Under the pieces are notes generated by a model. It did not search any database. It was not told where the DNA came from and saw nothing but the letters and a program-made list of their open reading frames with translations. A stretch of DNA of 64,000 nt. It comes from Histomonas meleagridis (lineage: Eukaryota; Parabasalia; Tritrichomonadida; Dientamoebidae). The stretch is from NCBI GenBank assembly GCA_020186115.1, contig WSYJ01000036.1:1-64000 (forward strand), in the 5' to 3' direction. This document shows positions 31,066 to 41,120 of the stretch, one piece after another. Every line of letters begins with the position of its first letter. Position 1 is the first letter of the stretch. The position numbers and the translations under genes were made by a program.

Positions 31066-31929
31066 TTAAGGAGTACTTATTAAAGGATCAGTATTGACCA
31101 TATCAATACCTCTTGTGTCAAGGCAAAAATCAGAAAACACAACAAATGAGAGTATTATCATTTGTCCAAATATTTCCTTTGCCACCCATGGGTAAAAATA
31201 TTCGATTGAACATTCACGTAAGCCGGTATAAAGTAAGAAATAAAGCCGAGTAGCAACTCTAATTAGAAGAGCTATGATCAAAAAAATACATAATGAAATA
31301 ATTAAATCTTGTGATGAATGTAAACATTGACATGAAAATATACAATGAATTTCGAGTTTAACCTTAAGAATAATTAACATCGCAATGTATAAAAACAATA
31401 TAACAATATCACGAATCGTCGCAACTATGTTTTCTGCTATACTCCATTTTTCACTGTTCGGATATTGTGCTTTAAAACACACAAAAATTATAAAAAATAT
31501 TATTAAACTAAATATAAATGTAATGATAACTTTTTGAACAATTTTTGATATTTTTTCATACTCACCACCAATAAAAGAGCCGAAAAGATTACACCATGAA
31601 CAAAAGATAAGTAGGTAAGAACAACTAATAATGTAACCTGGAAATAAAATAATAAAAAGTTTCCAGGAATTAAGAGCGCATGATGTTTGATATGCATAAC
31701 TTTCAATTGTTGACAGAATGGCTTTTAATAGCAATGTAAATGTAAATGCGAATTTGGGTATTAAATCAATTAGTGTCATTCGTTGTTGACTTAAAATTAA
31801 TCGAATATTTTGATAAAGCGAAAGCAGAAAAATAATAAAATAACCAGCTGATAAAGCGACATGAAACCCGAAATATAATCCCCTTGGATCACTTTCCAGA
31901 CATATAATTTTTGTTGGGTCGTCTTCCAT
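31066..31929 (-). CDS. Multi-pass (about seven TM) membrane protein
   Basis: The 287-residue protein has about seven hydrophobic segments, beginning FHVALSAGYFIIFLLSLYQN and including FAFTFTLLLKAIL, LFIILFPGYIISCSYLLIFC, VIITFIFSLIIFFIIFVCF, DIVILFLYIAMLIILKV, LIISLCIFLIIALLIRVA and FGQMIILSFVVFSDFCL. There is no signal peptide, and the N-terminal ~20 residues are acidic. The layout and the RLYFLLYTG segment recall THH1/TOM1/TOM3 or GPR137-like proteins, which are organelle-membrane proteins related to seven-TM receptors, but this is a weak resemblance. The gene is complete; its function is unknown. Confidence 0.7.
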   Translation of the reverse strand: MEDDPTKIICLESDPRGLYFGFHVALSAGYFIIFLLSLYQNIRLILSQQRMTLIDLIPKFAFTFTLLLKAILSTIESYAYQTSCALNSWKLFIILFPGYIISCSYLLIFCSWCNLFGSFIGGEYEKISKIVQKVIITFIFSLIIFFIIFVCFKAQYPNSEKWSIAENIVATIRDIVILFLYIAMLIILKVKLEIHCIFSCQCLHSSQDLIISLCIFLIIALLIRVATRLYFLLYTGLRECSIEYFYPWVAKEIFGQMIILSFVVFSDFCLDTRGIDMVNTDPLISTP

Positions 31930-32159
31930 TTGGAAACGATGAACCTAAACGGTTAAATGACTTTTTAAAACAAAACAACACGTTGAAATCTATAGTTTAC
32001 TTTTTACAATATTTAATTTGTGCAAATCAATCACTCAAACTCCAATGCTTTATTCTAGATATACTATGTTATACCTTTTTTAAAAAGATTTAAATACCCA
32101 CAATGCAAGCATAAACTTTTATCTTTTAAATTTGTTTACTTTCATTATCTTTTTACAAT

Positions 32160-33280
32160 CTAACTTGTATCATCATAAAATGAATACATCGGATTTTCTA
32201 CTCCAATTTGTTGGGTAGTAAACACTTTCTTTACTTCACTTCCTGGTATGAACTTTAATCCGCAGTGACAAAAGCTCTCATAATGTCCAAATAACTTTCT
32301 TATAATATTCATTTTCTTTGCTTTAAATATTTTTGCTCTTCCGAAATATATATTTGGATGATCAGAAGTTGTGAACACTTTTGCTGATTTATCAAAAGCA
32401 TTTGCAGAAACAGCTACAATTTTTCCACCATAAAATACTTTTAAATTTTGTACTCCACTAAAAGCCTCTTCAAAGATTTCATTAATATCCTTTCCAAGGT
32501 GTACTGTTTCCAAACTATTACAACCCACAAATGCCTTAGAGTATATTGTTTTAATCTCTGGCAAACACAATTGAGTAATTCCAATACATTCATGAAATGC
32601 ATATTGATAAATTATTTGATCAAATGGAAGAGTAGTGTATGTTCCATATCTTCCTGGCGGAAAGCGATAAATTCCATTAGTTATTAAATTACGTAGAATC
32701 CCATCATTATTTAGATTAAAGAATTCAGATCCAGATGCATAAATATCATGAAGAAAAAAACATCCATCAAATACATGGAAGTCTAAATATGTGAGTTGAT
32801 CACCTAAAAAAATTTCTTTGATCTTGGTGTTAGAAAGTGCATGATCTAAAATAGATTTCACATTATTAATATTTTCAATTTCTTCTAGTCGAGAACAAGA
32901 ATCAAATGCATATTGACGTATTTCTACTATTTTATCACTACCAATAAACTTCCGAAGATTCACACAAAAACGAAAGGCTTCTTTTCCAATGACTTGAACA
33001 TTTGATACTGACATATCAAATTCTCTGATTCTTTTCCATTGGTAAAAGATTTTTCACCAAGTGTATAAACATTACTTGTTAAAACGACTTTTGTATAAAC
33101 CTTTTGTTGAAACAAATTCTGTTTAATTATTTTACTTTTTACTGTTAAAACAGGTTTTGGTGGTTTTGGAGGTGGTTCTTCTTTCTTTAATTCGACTACT
33201 TCATATTCTTCACATTCTGTTCCAATATTATGTACATTTTTAACTAATACAATAGCAAAGAATAGAATATGTAGAAACAT
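32160..33280 (-). pseudogene. BspA-like leucine-rich-repeat protein with a frameshift
   Basis: BspA-like LRR_5 proteins form a huge trichomonad family, many of them surface-exposed. From the ATG at 33280 a hydrophobic segment (MFLHILFFAIVLV) is followed by an acidic and then Pro-rich stretch (KKEEPPPKPPKPVLTV), leading into the repeats at TLGEKSF. One base is missing near 33031-33037. Downstream of it the frame continues as IREFDMSVSNVQVIGKEAF with ~7 LRR_5 repeats (YAFDSCSRLEEI, YAFHECIGITQLCLPEI, KAFVGCNSLETVHLG, EAFSGVQNLKVFYGG, NAFDKSAKVF). Without the base the repeats could be translated only from the ATG at 33014. The single shift may be real decay or a sequencing error. An N-terminal anchor with a Pro-rich neck is unlike the usual C-terminal anchor of this family. 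Confidence 0.8.
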
Positions 33281-33824
33281 AGAAAATGATTTCGAAATAA
33301 AATTGTCACAACAAAAACTTTTGTTCAAATTTATTAAATTGAATGTAATGGACCACTCTCAATTTTTATGTAATGATCCTATAAAAATATATTTGAATTT
33401 TATATTAAAATTAATTATTGTTATTTATCATCATAAAAGTCTCCATTTTGAACTTGTCATAGATATTGTGTTTAAGAATAATTCGGTAAATTAAAATCTT
33501 ACTGAATGATTTAGTTTTCAAAATATATAAAGAACAAATCAAAAGGATTGCTTGACATCCTAATAAAATAACTTTATATTCAGATTAATTTGATTTCATT
33601 TTTACAGTATTATGAAATATTCTTACGTACGAGTAATAGCTTATATTAAAAGGATTTGATTTGGTAGAAGTTTTGTTTCAGCATACATGTATTATTTGTT
33701 TATGAAAATTGAAGGACGAGAGAAGAAAAAGCTTCATTTAAAAAAAATGATTCATGTGAATACTGATTTTGAATCAATAATGATCGTATGACATTGAAAC
33801 CCAGAAAACGTTCATCGAGGGTGA
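33281..33824. other. AT-rich divergent intergenic region
   Basis: No gene. AACGTTC at 33807-33813, 18 bp before the NOT1 start, repeats the box seen before uS7 and Myb. Nothing else stands out. Confidence 0.5.
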
Positions 33825-36800
33825 ATGGAATATCCTTCTTCCCCAAGAAGAAATTTTTCTAAGATAAACTTTCAAATTGCCCAAAACATAATTTCCCAGT
33901 CGCATTCAGATATAAAAACTTTTTTAATATCTTTTCTTGATGATCAAAATTTTGTTCAACTTTACTGTATCCTTAATTGTCTTTTACAAAAGGATATTAC
34001 ACTTAAGACAATTTCTACTTTAGGATGGTTTGTAAACAATGGTTTGGTTCCAACACCATTAATATATGTATTAATTCATGAATTGATACGTATGTTAAAT
34101 ACTAAAGAAGGAATTCAAATCAACATATTATTTGGGAAATCTATTTTACCTAATCTTAAGAAATATATATTTTATTGTAAAGAACTCTTAAAAGTACCAA
34201 ATTTACGAATCATGGATTCCTCATTTTATATTGAATTAAATCAAATTTTTTTAATTAGCGCAGAAACAAGGTTTTTATTAACCAAATCGTTTTACGTTGA
34301 ACCAGAATTTTCGAAAACATATTATCAAGAGGTCAAAGAAACTCCAAAAAACACTATTTGTTTCTCACAAAAAACTGTTCCATTACGAGAGAATTTCAGT
34401 CAATCAATGAAATATGCTGAATCTCTTCCTCCTGATCAACAATTAATTTATTATGTTAACATCATCAACTACTTTGAACCGCCATACTATCAAATCTTAT
34501 CCAAGTCCATGCTTAATTCAGCATGTGAATATCTTAAGTATCTATTTCATTGTTGCAAATCAATTGAGTGGGATAATTTTTCAATGCACGCCAAACTAGA
34601 AAGGCTTGGTCGGTGGATCCATAAGTTATCTATTGAGAATGGTCGTCCACCTCCTCTTTACATCTTGAACATCCCGCATCTTTTGATTGAGGCATCTCAG
34701 ACTGGACTTTTGAGTTATTTTTTATCGTTTTTAATGAGTTTTCTATCGTCGTTTACACAACGGTTATTCCTACCGCCCTGTGCATATACAACATCAATTT
34801 TACAAATTTTATCAGCTATTTCAAATTCACCACGAATTCGGACTGATGTTTTAAGTCAAATTCAAAAAATCTCTAACATATGGGAAATTGATATTAACAT
34901 TTTATATCATCGCGATATCCAAATCCCATTTAATTCATTTGATTGTTATAGTTGTTTTGTAATGGAAGATGGGAAAATTACATTAAAGTCATCCAAAGAT
35001 ATAAAGAATGAAAAAGAAATTCTTCGAAATGAATCCGATTATATCAATTATTTTTATCATCATACAAATATAAACATTAAAAACATTAAACTTCTTCAAT
35101 TAATTCAAGACATTAAACGGATCGAAAAATATTATTTTGTAATGCCAAAAGTTAACATAGTGATTAATAATGAAGATGATATTGAACACACAAACAAATT
35201 CATTGAAACTGTATTTGATTTATCATGTTCAACTTCGCCGAAAGTATTCTCTAAATTATTTGGAGAAATTATAAATTTTTTCCCCAATTTTAATCCCATT
35301 AAAGGATTTCGCCATTATTATCCTAATGAACACATCTTAAAGTCATGTTTAAAAAGCAAAAGTTTCGACTTAAAAGAATTAAATTCGTTATTTTCCGAAT
35401 TATTAACAAATCCAAACATAACCAAATATACACGAAACATAAAAACAGACTTTTTACCATTATTAATCAATAAAGAAACTGAAAACATATTTTATTCAGT
35501 GATAAACATCACAAATTATCCATATTATAAAATCCAACAAAACAATTCATTACCGAAAATTAATACATTACATTATCCTTTGTTACGTTCATTTTTATTA
35601 TGTGCTAAATCCAAAAATGATTTAGATCTACAATCGATTTTTATAAATAAAATGACATCAGCGAATAGTTCACATTTCGTATCATTGTTTGTATTTGTAT
35701 TATTATCATCAGTTGAACGAAATTCGCCAAAACTTCCAACGAAAATTGATTACACTGCAATAGATGTGTTATGTACTATCATTAATAAATGTTCGAATAA
35801 GATTGACAACAAAATATTAATAACAAATTGTTTCGACGCAATTAAAATGATTTCGAGTTCTGCTATTTCATCATTTCCGTTGTCATTCTTTCGATTAATT
35901 AATGGATTGTTTAATAAACTTCATTTTCATTCCGAAAACGAATTAATTGAATTGTTAAATTTCATTGACCCTTTTAAATATCCAAAGTTTTCCAATTGTT
36001 GGTTACAATTATGTATGAACAAAAGAATTATACCAAATTTCATTAAAATTAATGAATTGTTACCTCAAAGTTTCACTTTACGATTCATTATAACTTGTAT
36101 TAAGTTATGTGAATGTAATATCGAAATATTTTATTACCCAATTACTCGTATATTTTTAACACTTGTTTCGAATGCACCGATTTTTTTTATTTCATATTTG
36201 CCTTTAATTTTACAATGTTTACCTCCAAAATTTGTACAATTTCGAAATATTTTTTTAAATTTAAACGGTCAAAAACCGCCGCTTGGAATTAACATCAAAA
36301 ATTTCAGGAAAGAAAATAATGGATTTAAAGATGTTGAAAATGTTTATAATAATTTAGTTGAATCTATAATAAAAAATAAAGAAAATGATAAATATTATAT
36401 ACCTGATTATATTTGGAAATATATACTTTTTGTTATTATTAAAACGACTAAAAAACGAAATCAAAATATTCCAATTTCAAATATATCAAATGTTAAAATT
36501 TTAACAGATATTATTATGAAAGAAAATAATGAATTAAATGAATTGTTGTTTAATGTGATCATCGATAATTTACATTATCAAACAAAATTTGTAACAAATT
36601 TATTGTTACATCTGTTCGAGAAAGTTTCGAATAACATTAAAGAATTGATTCTAACTATCTTAATTAGAAGAATGTTATGCGTTACAAGGCCACCTAAGCC
36701 TGTTTATGATGTATTTGGTGAGATAATGGAAAAATTTAATGCGGAAATTTGGATTATTATGAACGAAAATAATCAAAAAGAAATTTTCGAAAATGTTTTA

Positions 36801-36839
36801 AAAATTATAAAGCTTCCCAGCCTTAATAAAGCGCACTAA
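33825..36839 (+). CDS. NOT1: NOT1 (CNOT1-like), scaffold of the CCR4-NOT deadenylase
   Basis: NOT1 organises the CCR4-NOT complex that removes poly(A) tails. Two regions match. One, at ~240-385, corresponds to the MIF4G-like CAF1-binding domain: LERLGRWIHKLSIENGRP, HLLIEASQTGLLSYFLSFLM, FLPPCAYTTSILQILSAI, WEIDINILY. The other is the C-terminal NOT1 domain: APIFFISYLPLILQCLPPKF, QFRNIFLNLNGQKPP, then LLHLFEKVSNNIKELIL and LIRRMLCVTRPPKP, with FNAEIW near the end. The protein is 1004 residues, less than half the ~2000-2400 of yeast or human, so the long N-terminal part is absent. Family assignment comes from recognising these segments in order. Confidence 0.8.
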   Translation: MEYPSSPRRNFSKINFQIAQNIISQSHSDIKTFLISFLDDQNFVQLYCILNCLLQKDITLKTISTLGWFVNNGLVPTPLIYVLIHELIRMLNTKEGIQINILFGKSILPNLKKYIFYCKELLKVPNLRIMDSSFYIELNQIFLISAETRFLLTKSFYVEPEFSKTYYQEVKETPKNTICFSQKTVPLRENFSQSMKYAESLPPDQQLIYYVNIINYFEPPYYQILSKSMLNSACEYLKYLFHCCKSIEWDNFSMHAKLERLGRWIHKLSIENGRPPPLYILNIPHLLIEASQTGLLSYFLSFLMSFLSSFTQRLFLPPCAYTTSILQILSAISNSPRIRTDVLSQIQKISNIWEIDINILYHRDIQIPFNSFDCYSCFVMEDGKITLKSSKDIKNEKEILRNESDYINYFYHHTNINIKNIKLLQLIQDIKRIEKYYFVMPKVNIVINNEDDIEHTNKFIETVFDLSCSTSPKVFSKLFGEIINFFPNFNPIKGFRHYYPNEHILKSCLKSKSFDLKELNSLFSELLTNPNITKYTRNIKTDFLPLLINKETENIFYSVINITNYPYYKIQQNNSLPKINTLHYPLLRSFLLCAKSKNDLDLQSIFINKMTSANSSHFVSLFVFVLLSSVERNSPKLPTKIDYTAIDVLCTIINKCSNKIDNKILITNCFDAIKMISSSAISSFPLSFFRLINGLFNKLHFHSENELIELLNFIDPFKYPKFSNCWLQLCMNKRIIPNFIKINELLPQSFTLRFIITCIKLCECNIEIFYYPITRIFLTLVSNAPIFFISYLPLILQCLPPKFVQFRNIFLNLNGQKPPLGINIKNFRKENNGFKDVENVYNNLVESIIKNKENDKYYIPDYIWKYILFVIIKTTKKRNQNIPISNISNVKILTDIIMKENNELNELLFNVIIDNLHYQTKFVTNLLLHLFEKVSNNIKELILTILIRRMLCVTRPPKPVYDVFGEIMEKFNAEIWIIMNENNQKEIFENVLKIIKLPSLNKAH

Positions 36840-37282
36840 AATTGTTGAAATAAACATAGATTAAAATGAATTTTTGATTTGATTTTGAGATAAAAGTTTA
36901 CCTGATGGCTCCACTTAGTCTTAGTGTTCGATCATGGCAAAAGTTTATTCAATAAAGTTTATTATGTATATTATTCATCAAAAATGATTATTGTCCTTTA
37001 TAGATTTTGTAAAAAAAAAAACAGTTTTTGCCAAAAAAGATACCCCCTACAATGTTAGCATCAAATTTGTTAAATTATTTAATCAAAACAAATTTCAAAT
37101 TGTTTAAAAAAAGGGATTTTATTGTTGTTGTCCAAATTGATCGTTTTCTAAGTACTTAACGTGCGAATTCACTTGGATCAACCATATCGACCAAGGGTTT
37201 TAGTGAAAATTGAGGAAAATTTTGAACGAAAGGAAAAAGAGAATTCAAAGAAAACGGTTAATCATGGCCTTCCTTATTTTTT
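36840..37282. other. Spacer with the PABP promoter
   Basis: No gene. AACGGTTA (37253-37260) is 23 bp upstream of the PABP ATG and is followed by CCTTATTTTTT directly before it. An out-of-frame ATG at 37264 probably lies upstream of the transcription start. Confidence 0.4.
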
Positions 37283-38773
37283 ATGGCTGCTCCAACAAAC
37301 TATTGTACAATCTATGCTGGAGATCTCCCTATGAACTATGAAGATCATAAGACATCTGTTACAGAAGATTTCCTTGTGAATCTTTTCGCAGAAGCCGGAA
37401 AAATTATTCAAAATGGAGTTGCCATTAAGCACCGTGAAGACCGTAATGGTCGTCCATATGCTTTTGCTTTCATCACCTTTGAAACACGTGAAATGGCTGA
37501 GAAGGCCGTTGCTGAGTTTAACTATACCAAGTTAGATGGCCAACCAATTCGTCTTTCTATTGCAGATGCAGAAGCTTACAGGATCAGAAAGAGTGGTCTC
37601 GGTAATCTTTTCATCAAGAATCTTGATCCATCAATTGAAGTTTCACAATTACATGAAGCATTTGCTAACTTTGGTGATATTATTTCCTGCAAGATTCCAA
37701 CCGACATAAACGCACAAGGGCAATTAGTTTCACGTGGTTATGGCTATGTTCAATTCCGATATGAAAAGGATGCACAACAAGCCATTACTGATCTTAAAGA
37801 TGCTACTATCAATGGTCGTAATGTCCAAATTGAACCATATCGCCGTCGTCAAAAGGTCAATCCCGAAGAAACATTTACAAATGTCTACATCAAAGATCTT
37901 CCAAGCTCCATCCAAACCAATGAAGACCTTAAGAAGCTTTTCTCCGAATATGGCGAAGTCCAAAACCCATGGCTTGTATTCAACAAAGGCAAGCCAGCCC
38001 CATATGGCTTTTGCAACATGATGACACACGAAGCTGCAGTTGAAGCTGTCAAAGGTCTTAATGGCAAAGTCATTGATGGCAGCAAAGTCTATGCAGGCCG
38101 TGCGATGAAGAAGGGCGAACGTCTTCAACACTTACGCGAGTTATCTGAGAAGTTCAGGCAAGCCAATTATGAGAAGTATAGGGGTCGTAACCTTTATATC
38201 CGTGGCTTTGGCAAAGACGTCACTGAAGATAAGCTTAGGGATTACTTCAAACAATTTGGTGAAATAGAATCATTGACAATTATGAAAGACGATAATGGCG
38301 CATCACGTGAATTTGGCTTTGTTACTTATAAAACAGTTCAAGAAGCTGATAACTGCATCAAGGAATCATTAATCAACTCAACATTAGACGGCAAGCAATT
38401 ATACGTTGGTAAGGCACAGTCACGAGAAGAGCGTGTTAAGGCCGTACAACGCCAAAGAAGCACAACAGCGTACCAGCACCAACACTTGTTAAGCGCAATG
38501 CCAGGCAACACAACACAATACCAAATGGCACCAGCACAGTTATCACCAATGGCCCCGTCGCAAAACATGATGTATCCGATGTTCCAGCAAATGATGACAC
38601 CCCAAATCACAAGCGATCCAAAGCAAAGACTTAGAACTGAAGTACTTGAACTTTTGGGTAACAACGCAAACTCACAAGCAATTCTACAGAAAATACGTGA
38701 GCTTTCTGACGAACAAATTAATAACTTGTTAAATGACCAAAAATTATTGAGAGAGTGGGTTGAAAAGAAATAA
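37283..38773 (+). CDS. PABP: Poly(A)-binding protein
   Basis: Cytoplasmic PABP coats poly(A) tails and links them to translation and to CCR4-NOT, whose scaffold gene is the immediate upstream neighbour. The 496-residue protein has four RRMs: ~8-85 (TIYAGDLP), ~106-185 (GNLFIKNLD), ~199-277 (TNVYIKDLP) and ~302-378 (RNLYIRGFG), with RNP1-like YGYVQF and FGFVTY. A Met/Gln/Pro-rich linker (~395-440) leads to a C-terminal MLLE/PABC-like region (~445-496: QRLRTEVLELLGNNANSQAI). The canonical KITGMLLE peptide-binding motif is not recognisable there, so partner binding may differ. The gene is complete and has richer codons than its neighbours. Confidence 0.95.
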   Translation: MAAPTNYCTIYAGDLPMNYEDHKTSVTEDFLVNLFAEAGKIIQNGVAIKHREDRNGRPYAFAFITFETREMAEKAVAEFNYTKLDGQPIRLSIADAEAYRIRKSGLGNLFIKNLDPSIEVSQLHEAFANFGDIISCKIPTDINAQGQLVSRGYGYVQFRYEKDAQQAITDLKDATINGRNVQIEPYRRRQKVNPEETFTNVYIKDLPSSIQTNEDLKKLFSEYGEVQNPWLVFNKGKPAPYGFCNMMTHEAAVEAVKGLNGKVIDGSKVYAGRAMKKGERLQHLRELSEKFRQANYEKYRGRNLYIRGFGKDVTEDKLRDYFKQFGEIESLTIMKDDNGASREFGFVTYKTVQEADNCIKESLINSTLDGKQLYVGKAQSREERVKAVQRQRSTTAYQHQHLLSAMPGNTTQYQMAPAQLSPMAPSQNMMYPMFQQMMTPQITSDPKQRLRTEVLELLGNNANSQAILQKIRELSDEQINNLLNDQKLLREWVEKK

Positions 38774-39121
38774 ATAGAGGATTCAAAAAACAAAAAAAAA
38801 CAAAAGTAAAAGCAACAATTCTGCTTAAACGTTCTTTTTAAGTTTTGTGAAATGTTATATCGTTTGGGGTGCTTCGATTGATAAACTCTTCAATTTTCAC
38901 AGAAAGTGTTCCACAGCGTTATGTGGGCGCAGATGTTATGCTCGAATGGTTATTCCAGTTGTGATGGAATGAATAGTAATTATGTGTAGCTTTCTTTTAA
39001 GATAATTGATTTTGTAAGATAATTATTCATATTAATTATTTATATATGAAACAAATGAGATTTTGTTGTTGGTTTTTATTATTCTAATTACAAGTATAAG
39101 GTCAGATGATTTCCTTATAAC
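38774..39121. other. Gap between convergent genes
   Basis: I see no gene or structured element in this stretch. Confidence 0.45.
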
Positions 39122-39991
39122 TCATTTTATATTAGCAACAAAAACAGAAAGTGAAATCCCAAATAGTGCAATCTGAGTAACGCTCGAGAAATTATCAACT
39201 TCTAATACATTTTTGGATATCTTTCGAATGGAAATCGTTTCGGATGCATCTTCACTTACAAAAATCATGTTTTTCTGACTAGGAATTGTAAATTTATGTT
39301 TGAAATCAAGCTCCCAGCGTTCGAGTTTATCTTGTTGAGGTCTTTTTGATTCAAGTTTAAGTAATGTTGTGCCATCTTCATTAAGGATATTAACATTACA
39401 TTTTGGTGGTAAACCTAGAATTGATGAATCACTTACAAATCTGATGGATAAAATGGTACGGTCATTTGTATTTGGCTCCGTAAGAGTGAAATAAGAAGAT
39501 TTTGGAACAAGATAGAAATCAAAATCTTTACTAAGGTGAGGATTTGAGCCTTTTTTAATTGGAATAGGATTACTAGGATGCCTTGATTTGGTTTTCGCAC
39601 TGAATATAATGTCATCTTTATAGTAAAAATAGAAGAAATATGATTTACCACGTATTGAATTTTTGATTTTGCGATGAATTGAAAATAATTGAGGTGAATA
39701 GGAAACATCCTTTGTTGGCAGAATGATGATAGCGTCCTTTTCTTCGTTTTCGTGATAATCATTTGATTCAACAAAACTATCTGATGAGCTTTCAATGCTT
39801 CGCGGTTTTGAATTTGTTTTTTCTTTTTTAGTTGGTAAGATAGGAATCTTATTTTTAATTTCTGAAGAATCTGAATAATCATGAGATTTTTCTGAGACTG
39901 TTTGAAGTAGCTTTGGAATAGCGCTGATTGGAGAAGAACTAATGTCAGAGGTATAACTGGAATACGATGAGAAAGAAATTCGTTTTTTCAT
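39122..39991 (-). CDS. Tubby-like protein
   Basis: The C-terminal half (~105-289) fits the Tubby barrel, which binds phosphoinositides at the plasma membrane: KSYFFYFYYKDDIIFSAKTKSR, DFYLVPKSSYF, ILGLPPKCNVNI, LERWELDFKHKFTIPSQKN, FVSEDASETISIRKISKN, and the hydrophobic C-terminal helix IALFGISLSVF. The order and spacing match the family, with ERW and the final helix most telling. The N-terminal ~100 residues are Ser-rich and disordered (RISFSSYSSYTSDISSSP) and may be phosphorylated. It is shorter than animal TULP proteins, as in other protists. The gene is complete from the ATG at 39991. Confidence 0.75.
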   Translation of the reverse strand: MKKRISFSSYSSYTSDISSSPISAIPKLLQTVSEKSHDYSDSSEIKNKIPILPTKKEKTNSKPRSIESSSDSFVESNDYHENEEKDAIIILPTKDVSYSPQLFSIHRKIKNSIRGKSYFFYFYYKDDIIFSAKTKSRHPSNPIPIKKGSNPHLSKDFDFYLVPKSSYFTLTEPNTNDRTILSIRFVSDSSILGLPPKCNVNILNEDGTTLLKLESKRPQQDKLERWELDFKHKFTIPSQKNMIFVSEDASETISIRKISKNVLEVDNFSSVTQIALFGISLSVFVANIK

Positions 39992-40145
39992 TGCTTAATA
40001 CCTCTATTCCAAGAAAAAAAATGTTTTTGTGTTTTCATTCAGTAATTGAGATATAAATCATTTAGAAAACAAATACCAAAATAATCTAAAGAAAGAAAAT
40101 TGGGATATTCTGTGAGTTTAGTTTATTAATTGTATGACTTCTTCT

Positions 40146-41120
40146 TTATATTTCTTCTTCTTTAGTTTCTTCCTTTTCTTTTTCCTCTTCTTTTATTTCT
40201 TCTTCTTTCATTTCTTCTTTTAATTCTTCTTCTTTAGTTTCCTCTTTTTCCTCTTCTTTAGTTTCATCTTTATTTTCTTCTTTCACTTCTTCTTTCATTT
40301 CTTCTTTTATTTCTTCTTCTTTCACTTCTTCTTTTAATTCTTCTTCTTTAATTTCCTCTTTTTCTTCTTCTTTAGTTTCTTCTTTTTCCTCTTCTTTAAT
40401 TTCTTCTTCTTTAGTTTCTTCTTCTTTCGTTTCTTCTTTAATTTCTTCTTCTTTGGTTTCTTCTTTTTCCTCTTCTTTTAATTCTTCTTTTTCCTCTTCT
40501 TTAGTTTCTTCTTTCATTTCTTCTTCTTTAGTTTCCTCTTTTTCTTCTTCTTTTTCAGTTTCTTCTTTAGTTTCTTCATTTTCTTCTTTCACTTCTTCTT
40601 TTTCAGTTTCTTCTTTATTTTCTTCCTTTTCTTTTTCCTCTTCTTTTATTTCTTCTTTCATTTCTTCTTTTAATTCTTCTTCTTTAGTTTCCTCTTTTTC
40701 TTCTTTCATTTCTTCTTCTTTAGTTTCCTCTTTTTCTTCTTCTTTTTCAGTTTCTTCTTTATTTTCTTCCTTTTCTTTTTCTTCTTCTTTATTTTCTTCT
40801 TTCATTTCTTCTTTTTCCTCTTCTTTCATTTCTTTTTTAATTTCTTCTTTCACTTCTTCTTTTTCAGTTTCTTCTTTATTTTCTTCCTTTTCTTTTTCCT
40901 CTTCTTTTATTTCTTCTTTCATTTCTTCTTTTAATTCTTCTTCTTTAGTTTCCTCTTTTTCTTCTTTCATTTCTTCTTTTATTTCTTCTTTTATTTCTTC
41001 TTTTATTTCTTCTTTAACTTCTTCTTTAGTTTCTTCCTTTTCTTTTTCCTCTTCTTTTATTTTTTCTTCTTTAACTTCTTCAACTTTTTCTTCTTTATTT
41101 TGTTCTTTCACTTCTTCTTT
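40146..41120. repeat. About 1 kb of strand-asymmetric polypyrimidine/polypurine tract
   Basis: The plus strand is almost only T and C (TTCTTCTTT-type triplets) for ~975 bp, with scattered A and G. It encodes the Glu/Lys region on the minus strand. Such tracts can form intramolecular triplexes (H-DNA) and slip during replication. Confidence 0.85.

Noticed and set aside
26790-36930. Similar phrases AACCTAATGGCCTCGCTTAG (~26794) and ACCTGATGGCTCCACTTAG (~36901)
   Set aside because: The similarity is short, does not extend and matches no known RNA or element.
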